64,000 bases of DNA from Moritella sp. F3 (GTDB lineage Bacteria; Pseudomonadota; Gammaproteobacteria; Enterobacterales; Moritellaceae). Shown one piece after another: positions 1 to 9,250 of this stretch (its first letter is position 1; every line of letters starts with the position of its first letter). Both the position numbers and the translations under genes were made by a program. The notes beneath the pieces are model-generated. The model ran no database searches and was not told where the DNA came from. It saw only the letters and a list, made by a program, of their open reading frames with translations. The stretch is taken from contig NZ_BLRL01000008.1 in assembly GCF_015082335.1 (NCBI RefSeq), forward strand, positions 98,203 through 162,202, given 5' to 3'.

Positions 1-2231
1 CCTTTGGTGAAGATGCTGTCCCCGCTTGCTATGCAGATATCGAAGCTGCCGAGCATATATGTTTAGTCGGTTCGAATTTAGCTTGGTGCCATCCCATTTT
101 ATTTCGCCGAATAAAACAGGCAAAAATGGCGAATCCAAACTTAAAAATTACCGTGATTGATCCACGTCGAACCGATACGTGTGATATTACCGATCTACAT
201 TTAGCCATTCGTCCGGGGACGGATGTGGCGTTGTATAATGGCTTGTTGGAGTTTTTGGACCAAGAGAATGCTTGCGATCTTACCTATATCGTCGAGCATA
301 CTGAAGGATTTGAAGAGGCTCTAAAATCTGCATACCAATCAACACCAAGCTGGGGAGAGTTAGCTGAATTTTGTAATCTTGAACTCGATACTATGTTGGA
401 TTTTTTCCGTCGTTTTACCGATATCGATAAAACCCTCACCTTATTTAGCCAAGGGGTGAACCAGTCAACCAGTGGTACCAACAAAGTAAACGCGATTATT
501 AACTGCCATTTAGCGACAGGACGTGTCGGTAAACCGGGGGCAAGTCCATTTTCAGTGACCGGTCAACCAAATGCGATGGGCGGCCGCGAAGTTGGTGGTC
601 TTGCAAGTATGTTAGCGGCGCACATGGATTTTACGCCAGAGAGTCATGCTGTGGTGAGTGAGTTCTGGCATACCGATAAGTTGGCTACCAAAAATGGTGC
701 TAAAGCGATCGACATGTTTGATCAAGTGCATCAGGGGAAGATCAAAGCGATTTGGATCATGGGCACGAATCCAGTGGTAAGTTTGCCTGATTCAGACAAA
801 ATTCAGCAGGCGTTATTAAATTGTCCGCTGGTGGTTGTGTCTGATTGCATTGCTAAGTCAGATACGATTGCTTGTGCTGATGTACTGTTACCTGCACAAG
901 GCTGGGGTGAAAAAACTGGTACAGTGACAAATTCAGAACGCTGTATATCACGCCAACGTGGCTTCCTATCAAGTGTTGGTGAAGCAAAAGCAGATTGGTG
1001 GTTATTAGCGGAAGTCGCTAAACGCATGGGCTTTACCAAGGACTTTAGCTTTGAGTCAGAGGCTGATGTGTTTACTGAATATGCGCAGATGACAGGCTTT
1101 AAACAAGATACTTTACCAAGGGGTTTAGATATTGCTGTATTAGCTGAACAAGATTATGACCAGCATAAACCGATGCAGTGGCCGATAAAAGGCAACAAGT
1201 CACAAGTGCGGTTATTCACCGATGGTCAGTTTTCGACGCCGTCAGGTAAAGCGAACTTTATTGCGCTTTACCACAAATCAGCAGCAAGTTCAGTTTGCCA
1301 AGATTATCCGATGATCTTAAATACCGGTCGTAATCGAGACCAATGGCACAGTATGAGTCGTACCGGTTTAGCCACCAAGCTTAATGGGCATATGCCTGAG
1401 CCGTTATTGTCGATTAACCCGCTAGATTTAACAGAACGTAGTATTGCTGATGGCAGCTTAGTTGCGGTTGAAAGTTTACAAGGTAAGTTATTAGTGCGTG
1501 CGCATGCGACAGTAAGTCAAAACTCAGGTGAATTATTTCTACCTATTCATTGGAGTCGTCAAAATGCCAGTGCAGGGGCTATATCAAGTCTCGTCGCGGG
1601 GCATACCGACCCATTATCGGGGCAACCAGAAAATAAATACACACCAGTGAGTGTCAGTACATGGTCACATGCATCGCGCGCTGCGTTGTGGAGTCAACGC
1701 CGCCTGCAAGTGGCTAAGATATTGCCTATGGTGGATTACTGGGTTGAACGTCGTTTAGAGCAGGGTTTTCTATATTATCTTGCTAGTGTTACTGCTCCTG
1801 CTGAATTCTTCCAACAATTAAAACTCGCTCTACATAACAGTTATATGACTAAGCAAGTTGATTACGAGAATGTGGCAGAGCAGAAATACCGTTTTGCCAT
1901 GAGCTTTCAAGAGAACCTTGATATTAGCTTAATGGTGACACCTGCTAACGACATTGACGATGATACCTGGTTAGCTAGTTTAACCTTGTTGACGCCCGAT
2001 ATTGGTTTACGTGCCACGTTAAAGGGGGAAGCTAAAACACCGCCAAGCCGGATGATATGTGCGTGTCATCAAGTGACAGAATATGACATTATTGAAGCCG
2101 TAAAAGCAGGTGCTGATACGGTTGAAGCTGTTGGTGGTTGCAGTAAAGCTGGCACGGGTTGTGGTTCGTGTATTCCTGAGATTAAACGGGTAATGGCAAG
2201 TTGTGCGATTGACGTTACGCTAGTGGATTAA
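1..2231 (+). CDS. nasA: Assimilatory nitrate reductase, catalytic subunit (3' part)
   Basis: The molybdopterin-dependent NasA reduces nitrate to nitrite in the cytoplasm for nitrogen assimilation. The reading frame is already open at base 3 and runs into the window without a start (first residues FGEDAVPACYADIEAAEHIC), so the gene begins upstream; about 742 residues are present and the N-terminal Fe-S part is missing. Visible family features are the bis-MGD oxidoreductase stretches (GQPNAMGGREVGG, IMGTNPVVSLPDS, LPAQGWGEKTGTVTNSER) and the molydopterin dinucleotide-binding domain around LNTGRNRDQWHSMSRTG. A C-terminal BFD-like [2Fe-2S] domain has four cysteines (CACHQV near residue 690, then GGCSKAGTGCGSC), which separates NasA from periplasmic NapA. 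A strong terminator follows directly. Identification is confident. Confidence 0.93.
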   Translation, partial: FGEDAVPACYADIEAAEHICLVGSNLAWCHPILFRRIKQAKMANPNLKITVIDPRRTDTCDITDLHLAIRPGTDVALYNGLLEFLDQENACDLTYIVEHTEGFEEALKSAYQSTPSWGELAEFCNLELDTMLDFFRRFTDIDKTLTLFSQGVNQSTSGTNKVNAIINCHLATGRVGKPGASPFSVTGQPNAMGGREVGGLASMLAAHMDFTPESHAVVSEFWHTDKLATKNGAKAIDMFDQVHQGKIKAIWIMGTNPVVSLPDSDKIQQALLNCPLVVVSDCIAKSDTIACADVLLPAQGWGEKTGTVTNSERCISRQRGFLSSVGEAKADWWLLAEVAKRMGFTKDFSFESEADVFTEYAQMTGFKQDTLPRGLDIAVLAEQDYDQHKPMQWPIKGNKSQVRLFTDGQFSTPSGKANFIALYHKSAASSVCQDYPMILNTGRNRDQWHSMSRTGLATKLNGHMPEPLLSINPLDLTERSIADGSLVAVESLQGKLLVRAHATVSQNSGELFLPIHWSRQNASAGAISSLVAGHTDPLSGQPENKYTPVSVSTWSHASRAALWSQRRLQVAKILPMVDYWVERRLEQGFLYYLASVTAPAEFFQQLKLALHNSYMTKQVDYENVAEQKYRFAMSFQENLDISLMVTPANDIDDDTWLASLTLLTPDIGLRATLKGEAKTPPSRMICACHQVTEYDIIEAVKAGADTVEAVGGCSKAGTGCGSCIPEIKRVMASCAIDVTLVD

Positions 2232-2249
2232 GAAGCATTAGATTAAAAG

Positions 2250-2282
2250 CGGCATTAAGAGTAGGTCTTAATGCCGTTTTTT
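2250..2282. terminator. Bidirectional Rho-independent terminator between nasA and the hlyIII-family gene
   Basis: A perfect 11-bp stem (CGGCATTAAGA 2250-2260, TCTTAATGCCG 2266-2276) with loop GTAGG is followed by six T on the plus strand. An A-run on the 5' side supplies the U-tract for the opposite direction, so it can serve both convergent genes. Confidence 0.9.
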
Positions 2283-2981
2283 CTAGTGATTAACGGGTAA
2301 TACATAAAGGTAAATTGTCACAAAATGACAAGCACTACCGAGTAATACAAATATATGCCAAATAGCGTGGTTATATGGAATACGTTTATTGGCATAAAAG
2401 ATCGCACCAATTGAATAAGCAAGTCCGCCAGCAAACAGCCAATACAGCGCACCAGTATCTAACTTACCTAATAGCTCATCACCAGCAAAGACAATTAACC
2501 AGCCCATAATAAGATAGAAGAATAACGATACTTTTTTAAAGCGTTCAGCCCAATAGAGCTTTGCGATGATGCCAATGATTGCCATTGACCAAACAACTGC
2601 AAAGATACTCCAACCGAGTGCCCCACGTAGTTCAATCAAGAGTAATGGTGTATAAGTCCCTGCAATGAGCAAGAAAATAGCACAATGGTCGAGTGTTTTT
2701 AATTTCGCTTTCGTCGCAGGGTTAGTCGCATAATGATAAACACTTGAAGCAAAAAACAATAAGAACATAGAAATGCCATAAATACTAAAGCTGGCAATAC
2801 GCCAAGGATCTGCTTGTTCGATTGATGGTATTAATAGTGCAATAAGTGCGGCAATACTGAGTAAGGCACCAAAGAGATGCGACCAAGTGTTTGCGGCTTC
2901 TTCTTTGACGCCATAAGGTGCGGCAATGGTGTCTGCGGTTGCGATTATTGGTGTCGGACTTGTTATCGGTCTCGGTGACAT
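2283..2981 (-). CDS. Hemolysin III family (PAQR-like) integral membrane protein
   Basis: This 232-residue inner-membrane protein has about seven hydrophobic helices. Family landmarks are EEAANTWSHLFGALLS near residue 30, a central SSVYHY (first His of the putative metal site), LDHCAIFLLIAGTYTP, and a C-terminal NHAIWHIFVLLGSACHF carrying the other histidines. This is the HlyIII/TrhA (YqfA) family, related to eukaryotic PAQR receptors; in bacteria it is linked to membrane lipid homeostasis, and haemolysis is not its proven native role. It is convergent with nasA. An inverted repeat lies about 36 bp upstream of its start. Family assignment is sure; physiological role is not. Confidence 0.88.
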   Translation of the reverse strand: MSPRPITSPTPIIATADTIAAPYGVKEEAANTWSHLFGALLSIAALIALLIPSIEQADPWRIASFSIYGISMFLLFFASSVYHYATNPATKAKLKTLDHCAIFLLIAGTYTPLLLIELRGALGWSIFAVVWSMAIIGIIAKLYWAERFKKVSLFFYLIMGWLIVFAGDELLGKLDTGALYWLFAGGLAYSIGAIFYANKRIPYNHAIWHIFVLLGSACHFVTIYLYVLPVNH

Positions 2982-3016
2982 ACATGATCCTATCGTTAAG
3001 TTGTCATACCAGTTAG

Positions 3017-3032
3017 GCGTACAAGTGTACGC
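3017..3032. promoter_or_regulatory. Perfect inverted repeat upstream of the hemolysin III-family gene
   Basis: GCGTACA-AG-TGTACGC is a perfect 7-2-7 palindrome lying 36-51 bp upstream of the minus-strand start codon at 2981, where an operator would be expected. It has no T-tract, so a terminator is unlikely. The binding protein is unknown. Confidence 0.4.
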
Positions 3033-3204
3033 TTAAAATATTTCAATTTAAAGTGAATATATACATTGTATCGTTTTTTAGTATTAGGAAAGGGTTAAAT
3101 TAGTAAAATTAAGTTTTATAATCAATACTATATAGTTAAAGTGTTATTTATACTTAAGTTACTTTTGATTGATAGCGTTGTAGTTCATATTGCAGAGGGT
3201 CGTA

Positions 3205-4161
3205 ATGGCAAGATTTAGATGGGTACTTAAAAAAGTCATGTGGGGCTTATTGGTTGTCGGCATTTTTGCAGTGTTCGGGCATTTTTACTGGTCAAGACCG
3301 TTGAATAACTACCCGGTACTTGATATAAAAATACAAAGCACCCTGCAAGATAAGGTAAAAGAAAGCTCTGCGCTGGCACGGTTTAGTGGTCAAACATGGA
3401 CAACGAATGACAGTGGTGATGGCGCTAATTTATATCAAATAGATGATAAAACTGGGCAAGTACTTAAGCAGGTACACATTGATGATGTCAGCAGTTATGA
3501 CTGGGAAGAGTTAGCTCAAAACATGGATAGCCTCTTTGTGATGGATTGCGGTAACAATCATGGCACCCGAGAGAGTCGTAGCATTATCAATATTGATACT
3601 GATGTGTTAATAAACGCCGCAGATGGTGATACGGTGTCAGCCGTTAATACTACGCGTTTCTCAATGGCGGATAAACCCACTGAGCCACTGACACGATATA
3701 TGCATGACTATGATTGTGAGGCGTCAACAGTTGTCGGAGAAGAGTTATGGGTGCTAAGTAAAAATTGGTCTAATTTACAAAGCCGCTTGTATAGAATGGA
3801 CTTAGTCGATATCAACAACAGCGCAGCTAATAACAGTGTTATAGAGGTTATCCCCGCACAAACCTTGAATGTCGATGGTTTGATCACAGCGGCAGATTAT
3901 AATGCTGCAACCGCGCAATTGGTATTACTTGGATATGATAGTAACTTAGTTTACAAACACCCTTTTATTTGGATTGTGCCTATTAACAACAATAACTTGA
4001 ATTGGGATATGGCAAAACGCTTTAATCTCTCTCTCTATGGACAATGGGAAAGTATTCTCTGGCAAGGTGAACATCAGTTGTTACTCACTGCAGAAGCTAG
4101 TTTCGGAACTGCTGCACGTGTCGGTGTCGTGACATTAACTTCAGCAGCAGTATTAGATTAA
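3205..4161 (+). CDS. Membrane-anchored beta-propeller-like protein of unknown function
   Basis: This 318-residue protein has an uncleaved-looking N-terminal membrane anchor (basic MARFRWVLKK, then a hydrophobic stretch to about residue 24) and a large extracytoplasmic part. The blade-like segments WTTNDSGDGANLYQID, DWEELAQNMDSLFVMDCGNN and YDCEASTVVGEELWVLSKNW resemble NHL/SdiA-regulated-type propellers annotated in many marine bacteria. I see no catalytic motif. ATG 3205 is chosen over an upstream TTG at 3190 because GAGGG ends five bases before it. It is a single-gene unit between the hlyIII-family gene and epmC. Function is not assigned. Confidence 0.7.
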   Translation: MARFRWVLKKVMWGLLVVGIFAVFGHFYWSRPLNNYPVLDIKIQSTLQDKVKESSALARFSGQTWTTNDSGDGANLYQIDDKTGQVLKQVHIDDVSSYDWEELAQNMDSLFVMDCGNNHGTRESRSIINIDTDVLINAADGDTVSAVNTTRFSMADKPTEPLTRYMHDYDCEASTVVGEELWVLSKNWSNLQSRLYRMDLVDINNSAANNSVIEVIPAQTLNVDGLITAADYNAATAQLVLLGYDSNLVYKHPFIWIVPINNNNLNWDMAKRFNLSLYGQWESILWQGEHQLLLTAEASFGTAARVGVVTLTSAAVLD

Positions 4162-4297
4162 TATCGCGTAAAGGAGTATTCTACTAGCGAAAATTACCGA
4201 TTTGAGCACGATATATTAGCGGACATACCACTACCATAGGGGTATAATCCTGCTCATTAAATAGTGCTCAGTAATTCAAAGATTAGCTAGGCGCAGT

Positions 4298-4945
4298 ATG
4301 CAAGACGATTTAAAAGACTTATCAACAAGCGATTTATTAGCAAACTATTCATTAACAAATGATGGAAGCGATGAACAACAACACCAGTATCAAGATTTGA
4401 TTGCTGTTTTCAACCACACATTTGCAAGTGAATTTAATACCCAATTAGTCAAAGGCGATGATGAGCCGATTTACATGCCGGCGAACACTGACTTTGAGCA
4501 ATATGTAAGTTGTGACCATCACCGTATTATTTTTGCCCATGGTTTTTTTGCCAGCGGCATGCACGAAATTTCGCATTGGTTAGTGGCGGGGTTAGCACGT
4601 CATCAATTGGTTGATTTTGGTTACTGGTATATTGCTGATGGTCGTAATGCGCAGCAGCAAGCAGAATTTGAAAAAGTCGAAATTGTGCCACAGGCGATTG
4701 AATGGATTATTTGTGTTGCTGCGGGATTTCAATTTCGTGTGAGTGCGGACAATTTGGGTGATATTGTGATTGACCGATTAGCTTTTCAGCACAAGATACA
4801 CGATCAAGTACGCTTATATTTAGAAAACGGTTTATCAGCGAGAACGCAAGCGTTAGTGACAGCACTACAAGCATTTTATAATACAAAACCGCTGGTATTT
4901 ACAGATTTTGATTATCGAGGTATGTATGAACGTGAAGCCATTTAA
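4298..4945 (+). CDS. epmC: Elongation factor P hydroxylase
   Basis: EpmC (YfcM) hydroxylates the beta-lysyl-lysine modification of elongation factor P, the last step after EpmA and EpmB. The 215-residue product shows the iron-site region FAHGFFASGMHEISHWLVAG, in which HEISHW carries candidate ligands, followed by DFGYWYIADGR and EVVPQAIEW-like sequence (EIVPQAIEWIICVAAGFQFRVSADN), all typical of the family. The downstream ATP-NAD kinase-like gene overlaps its end by 20 bp, and yfcL follows, so co-transcription is likely; yfcL and yfcM are also neighbours in E. coli. Confidence 0.9.
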   Translation: MQDDLKDLSTSDLLANYSLTNDGSDEQQHQYQDLIAVFNHTFASEFNTQLVKGDDEPIYMPANTDFEQYVSCDHHRIIFAHGFFASGMHEISHWLVAGLARHQLVDFGYWYIADGRNAQQQAEFEKVEIVPQAIEWIICVAAGFQFRVSADNLGDIVIDRLAFQHKIHDQVRLYLENGLSARTQALVTALQAFYNTKPLVFTDFDYRGMYEREAI

Positions 4946-6059
4946 GCTGGGTATTATTGTGAATCCCGTTGCCGGTGTTGGTGGCAGCGTGGCATTAAAA
5001 GGCAGCGATAATGTTGCCCAGCAAGCACTTAGTTTAGGTGCTATTCCGCAAGCGAATAATCGTATGTTACAAGCATTAGGTCAGTTTTCTGATCTTGCTC
5101 AGCGCTTTAGTGTGGTGACTGCGGGTGGCGAAATGGGCGAGCGTTGTAGTTTAGAGTTAGGCTTTGATGTTGACGTCGTTTATCGACCTGCAAGTGATAT
5201 TACCACCGAGCAAGATACCTATGCGGCTGTTGATGCATTATTAACACAAGATATTGATTTGTTATTGTTTGCTGGTGGTGATGGTACAGCACGTAATATT
5301 TGTGCGACGATCAACGATGTCGTTCCAGTATTAGGTGTACCTGCAGGCTGTAAGATCCATTCAGGTGTCTATGGCGTAACGCCAAAAGCCGCCGGTTGTG
5401 TCGTTCGTCGATTGATTTTAGGCGAGCTGGTTACCTTGGCGGATGCTGATGTGATGGATATTGATGAAGTTGCATTTCGTCAAGGCACTGTAAAAGCGAA
5501 GCGCTATGGCGAGATGATGGTACCGACAGATTTACGTTATGTACAAAGCGTAAAAATGGGTGGTATTGAATCAGACGAATTAGTGCTTACCGACATAGCT
5601 GCTGATGTTATGGCAGATATGGAAGATGAATATTATATTATGGGTTCTGGGTCAACGGTGGCATTCACCATGGCTGAATTAGGACTGGATAATACGTTAT
5701 TAGGTGTTGATGTTGTACATCAGCATGAATTGATTGCTTCAGACCAAACTGCTGCGCAGTTAATCGCGTTGACACAAGGTAAGCTCTGTAAATTGGTCAT
5801 CACCTTAATCGGTGGCCAGGGGCATATTTTTGGTCGTGGTAATCAGCAACTGTCGCCGCAGTTGATTAAACAAATCGGTAAAGAAAATATTATTGTGTTG
5901 GCAACCAAAACGAAGTTGTCGGCATTAGCAGGACGTCCCTTAATCGTAGACACAGGGGATGTTGAATTAGACCAAGCATTATCAGGTTTTATTCGTGTAA
6001 CCACAGGTTATCGTGATTACATCATGTATCGTGTCGCCAACCCAGAGTATGAGGAATAA
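4926..6059 (+). CDS. ATP-NAD kinase family protein
   Basis: This 377-residue protein belongs to the diverged ATP-NAD kinase/diacylglycerol kinase-like superfamily. It has an N-terminal GIIVNPVAGVGGSVALKGSD and the nucleotide-binding LLLFAGGDGTARNI near residue 110. A later MGSGSTVAFTMAELGLDNTLLGVDVV and a C-terminal TLIGGQGHIFGRGNQQLSP are typical of the long subfamily, not of canonical NadK (about 290 residues). ATG 4926 has GAGG five bases upstream; a TTG at 4908 lacks one. It overlaps epmC by 20 bp and is followed within 3 bp by yfcL. The phosphorylated substrate is unknown. Confidence 0.82.
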   Translation: MNVKPFKLGIIVNPVAGVGGSVALKGSDNVAQQALSLGAIPQANNRMLQALGQFSDLAQRFSVVTAGGEMGERCSLELGFDVDVVYRPASDITTEQDTYAAVDALLTQDIDLLLFAGGDGTARNICATINDVVPVLGVPAGCKIHSGVYGVTPKAAGCVVRRLILGELVTLADADVMDIDEVAFRQGTVKAKRYGEMMVPTDLRYVQSVKMGGIESDELVLTDIAADVMADMEDEYYIMGSGSTVAFTMAELGLDNTLLGVDVVHQHELIASDQTAAQLIALTQGKLCKLVITLIGGQGHIFGRGNQQLSPQLIKQIGKENIIVLATKTKLSALAGRPLIVDTGDVELDQALSGFIRVTTGYRDYIMYRVANPEYEE

Positions 6060-6062
6060 TCA

Positions 6063-6332
6063 TTGTCTAAAGCTACTTATCAAAGCAAGCTAATGGAAAA
6101 GCTTGATGGATTTGTAGAACAAGGAACGTCGGATCAACTATTTGCGGCTGAGTATTTACACGGCCACGTTACTTTTGCTACGGCGAAGTGCGAAAATATA
6201 GGTAAAATTTATCCCCACGACATTAAATTTCAGGTCGTGAACAGTTTGCGAGATGCGCTTGTTGCGAATGAGTTAACCCCTCAGAAACAAGAACTTGTAC
6301 TTAGTATGTGGGATGCTATCAATAAACATTGA
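6063..6332 (+). CDS. yfcL: YfcL family protein
   Basis: This small 89-residue cytoplasmic protein is of unknown function. It matches the E. coli YfcL pattern along its length: LDGFVEQGTSDQLFAAEYLHGH near the start, then SLRDAL and ELTPQKQELVLSMWD near the end. The start is TTG 6063, supported by GAGGAA six bases upstream at 6051-6056, which overlaps the stop region of the previous gene. Its linkage to epmC is conserved with enterobacteria, although the order differs. Confidence 0.8.
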   Translation: MSKATYQSKLMEKLDGFVEQGTSDQLFAAEYLHGHVTFATAKCENIGKIYPHDIKFQVVNSLRDALVANELTPQKQELVLSMWDAINKH

Positions 6333-6401
6333 TATTCGATTAAATGATTATTAATAATCAAGCCATATTAATTATTATAGATTAATGCTGCTTGCCAGTT
6401 T

Positions 6402-6431
6402 AAACCAGTGATTATATTGCTGGTTTTTTTT
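6402..6431 (+). terminator. Rho-independent terminator after yfcL
   Basis: Stem AAACCAG (6402-6408) with CTGGTTT (6420-6426), an 11-base AT-rich loop and a run of T to 6431. It closes the epmC-yfcL unit. Confidence 0.8.
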
Positions 6432-6939
6432 CACTTGTTATTTGCCGATATAAGATTAACCCTTTCGATAAAGTGCCAACTTGATATCCACATAAATTCA
6501 ATTTATTTGCTCTGTTTAACATTGAACCCATACCTTAGTATGATCTAGGTCTGATAAGTATAAATATTTTTATAAAAATGAAACTTAATTTAAATATTGA
6601 TATTTGACTATAATCTTAATAATTAACAATAACTTATGTTAAGTGTGAAAATTAATGATACGAAATCATTAATGGCAGAGAATATTTCACATTTGGTTAC
6701 TTATTTTGTTATTTTTTTATTATGTGATTATTAGTGCTAAATTTTTATTTTAAACTTCCCATTTAATTCTTATATACCGGCTAATTTGATGAATAACACT
6801 CCTTAACTCCATCTGGTTGTACCTGTTGTTTTTTTACGTTATAACTTTTCTGCACTCTAACGAGACAGGTTGTCATTATGGGTGCGCGACATTGCCGTCA
6901 TAAATAAGTTGGCGATAACTTAACGATAAAGGATTAACT
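6432..6939 (+). promoter_or_regulatory. Long AT-rich leader of the lipase operon with an inverted repeat
   Basis: No gene is visible in these 508 bases. A TATAAT hexamer at 6609-6614 lacks a good -35 element. A perfect inverted repeat ATTAATGAT-acgaa-ATCATTAAT occupies 6651-6673 and may be an operator. AAAGGA at 6925-6930 is the ribosome binding site of lipA. The long spacing suggests regulated expression or a long 5' leader. Confidence 0.4.
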
Positions 6940-7929
6940 ATGTTAAAAAAAACTCGGACTTTACTTCCTGTCTTAGCTGGAGCCTTGTGCTTCATGGTTA
7001 CACCCGCTCAAGCGGATACCTCGGGGAAAACCAAATACCCTGTGGTATTAGTGCACGGCCTTGCTGGATTTGATAGTGTGCTCGCAGATTATTTTTATGG
7101 TGTGAAAGGAGCGTTAGCAGATGTGGGCGCAACGAATGTGTATACACCACAAGTCAGTGGTTATGATACCAGTGAAGTACGTGGCGAGCAGTTATTGAGC
7201 TATTTAGAGCAACTAAGTGCAGTTACGGGCGCTGAGAAGTTTAACTTAATTGGTCATTCTCAAGGTGGTATTGATTCTCGCTATGTGGCATCGGTACGAC
7301 CTGAGTTGGTCGCATCTGTTACGTCAGTTGGTTCTCCGCATCGAGGTTCTGGTACCGCCGATGTTATTAAAGATTCGCCATTAGAAGGACCAGCGATGGC
7401 GATTGGTAATGCGGTTGCGAGTTTACTCGCTGTTGCTACTGGTAATAATGATAATGCTGTCAATGCGATGGGCTCTCTGGAGGCATTGAATTCTAAAGAC
7501 GCGGCAATTTTTAATGCGAAATACCCTGAGGGTCTAAGACAGGGTGAATGTAAAGCGACGCCAAGTTATAACGCAGGCTCATGGTATTGGCCAAATTGGG
7601 TTTATGACTACTCAGTCAATGACGGTGCTCATAGTGTTAACGGTGTATCGTATTACTCATGGGGCGGCACATATAATCCAGTGTTCAATTCTAATGTACT
7701 CGATCTTGCTGATGGTTTATTAGCGGTGACGTATCTTACGATAGATGAAGCAAATGATGGTGTTGTTGGACGCTGCTCTACACATTTAGGCAAAGTCATC
7801 CGTGATGATTACACCATGAATCATGCCGATGAAATTAATGGTATGTTTGGTTTACGTGGTTTAGGCAGCACCAGTCCTTTACCTCTATATTCGGCACATG
7901 TGAAGCGTTTAACGAGCGCTGGGTTGTAA
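6940..7929 (+). CDS. lipA: Secreted triacylglycerol lipase, family I.1/I.2
   Basis: This exported true lipase of 329 residues has a signal peptide ending near residue 25 (LCFMVTPAQA). The mature enzyme starts with YPVVLVHGLAGFDS (oxyanion-hole region) and has the nucleophile elbow GHSQGG with Ser107. The catalytic Asp lies in the DEANDGVVGRCSTHLG region and the catalytic His in MNHADEING. Two cysteines (RQGECK and VGRCS) match the conserved disulfide, and the Asp-rich stretch near the His fits the calcium site of this family. The cognate foldase lies directly downstream, as usual for type-II-secreted lipases. Gene name by family convention. Confidence 0.92.
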   Translation: MLKKTRTLLPVLAGALCFMVTPAQADTSGKTKYPVVLVHGLAGFDSVLADYFYGVKGALADVGATNVYTPQVSGYDTSEVRGEQLLSYLEQLSAVTGAEKFNLIGHSQGGIDSRYVASVRPELVASVTSVGSPHRGSGTADVIKDSPLEGPAMAIGNAVASLLAVATGNNDNAVNAMGSLEALNSKDAAIFNAKYPEGLRQGECKATPSYNAGSWYWPNWVYDYSVNDGAHSVNGVSYYSWGGTYNPVFNSNVLDLADGLLAVTYLTIDEANDGVVGRCSTHLGKVIRDDYTMNHADEINGMFGLRGLGSTSPLPLYSAHVKRLTSAGL

Positions 7930-8062
7930 TTCACTATTTTGAACACGAGGTAAGCACTGTGGATAAATGACAGTGCTTATTTTTCAAGTGCTTACTTATT
8001 TAAAGTATCTAGCTCGTTATCATGATGAGCTATTTACAGAACCGCGTACGATGGAGTCTATC

Positions 8063-9250
8063 ATGTCATTTAAATTAACACCGCTTATCATGGTTACTGG
8101 ATTATCCGTTGTTATTGCGGTAGCGGGCGGCGTACTATTATCGCCAGGCGATGAACAATCCATCTCAGTAAAATCTACACCGGCACTTTTACCGCAAGTA
8201 GTCGCTAAGCAAGCGAGCTATCCATTAGCCCCTGAAGTGGTTAATGCCTTGGTTCATTGGGATGGTGACGTGCTTGCTGAAAATACTGAAGTACCGTTGT
8301 TATTACCTAGCTCATTGTTAGGCTCTGTGTTGCCATTAACACTGGATGTGAATGAGTTTGGTGAATTGGTTATTAACAAAAAAATTCAGCATTTATTTGA
8401 TTTTTATCTGTCGGCAATGGGCGAGGAAAGTTTAGATATTATTGTTACGCGTATTAAGCATAGCCTGATATCTCAGCTTACTGATCCTGCCTTGACTCAA
8501 GGCATGGATATATTCTCGGGTTATCTACAATATTTAAATGAAGTGAGTGCGATTAAGCAGCAATTTGAGCAGAGCGTTGACCCTGAAAGTAGTGCTGAAT
8601 ATGCGTTAGACAACGTGATTCAAGTGCGTGAAATGGTAGTCGATGCGCGCACTACTTATCTTGATGATGATGTTATTACAGCTTTTTTTGGTAAAGCGGA
8701 TGAATACGAAGCGTATATGTTAAAGCTGGCGGCAATTAACCAGAGTAAGGTGTTAAGTGATGCAGAGAAGAAAACGGCACAAGCCGAACTTGATATCACT
8801 GCGCCTGAGTGGCTATTGACACAGCAGCATAACGCCAATCAGCTCAATGAATATCGGGAACAGTATCAGGATTTACAAGCCCAGGGAGCGAGTCAGAGCG
8901 AATTACAAGATTTCACCCAACACTCATTTTCACCTGAAGTGGCAGATCGCTTAGTTGCATTGGAGGTTAAGCGTGAGCAGTGGCAAAGTAAGTTAGCTGA
9001 ATATCGAGAAGAGCTGGCTGTTATTACGCATAACGCGAATGATGGGAGTGATGGGAGTGGCGATGGTGAGCAACAACAGCTCGAAATTATGCAGTTACGG
9101 GAGGCTTATTTCACCCCCCAAGAAATTAAACGCGTCAGTGCTTTAGATAATATCGCCAGTGCTCGTCGCAGTAGTACTCTTAATAATACCACCACTCTTA
9201 ACAGTAGCAGTGACACTAGCAACATTAGTACTAACACCACTGCGTTGTAA
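8063..9250 (+). CDS. lipB: Lipase-specific foldase (lipase chaperone)
   Basis: Lif proteins are anchored in the inner membrane and fold the cognate lipase in the periplasm. The predicted 395-residue product has an N-terminal membrane segment (LIMVTGLSVVIAVAGGVLL), a variable linker, and helical domains with LDVNEFGELVINKKIQHLFDFYLSAMGE (contains the RxxFDY-like region in relaxed form) and a C-terminal AYFTPQEIKRVSALD. ATG 8063 is preferred over 7967 or 8051 because GGAG lies six bases upstream. After the usual family end, the frame continues for about 33 Ser/Thr/Asn-rich residues that are antisense to the glgX 3' end. Co-transcription with lipA is expected. Confidence 0.88.
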   Translation: MSFKLTPLIMVTGLSVVIAVAGGVLLSPGDEQSISVKSTPALLPQVVAKQASYPLAPEVVNALVHWDGDVLAENTEVPLLLPSSLLGSVLPLTLDVNEFGELVINKKIQHLFDFYLSAMGEESLDIIVTRIKHSLISQLTDPALTQGMDIFSGYLQYLNEVSAIKQQFEQSVDPESSAEYALDNVIQVREMVVDARTTYLDDDVITAFFGKADEYEAYMLKLAAINQSKVLSDAEKKTAQAELDITAPEWLLTQQHNANQLNEYREQYQDLQAQGASQSELQDFTQHSFSPEVADRLVALEVKREQWQSKLAEYREELAVITHNANDGSDGSGDGEQQQLEIMQLREAYFTPQEIKRVSALDNIASARRSSTLNNTTTLNSSSDTSNISTNTTAL

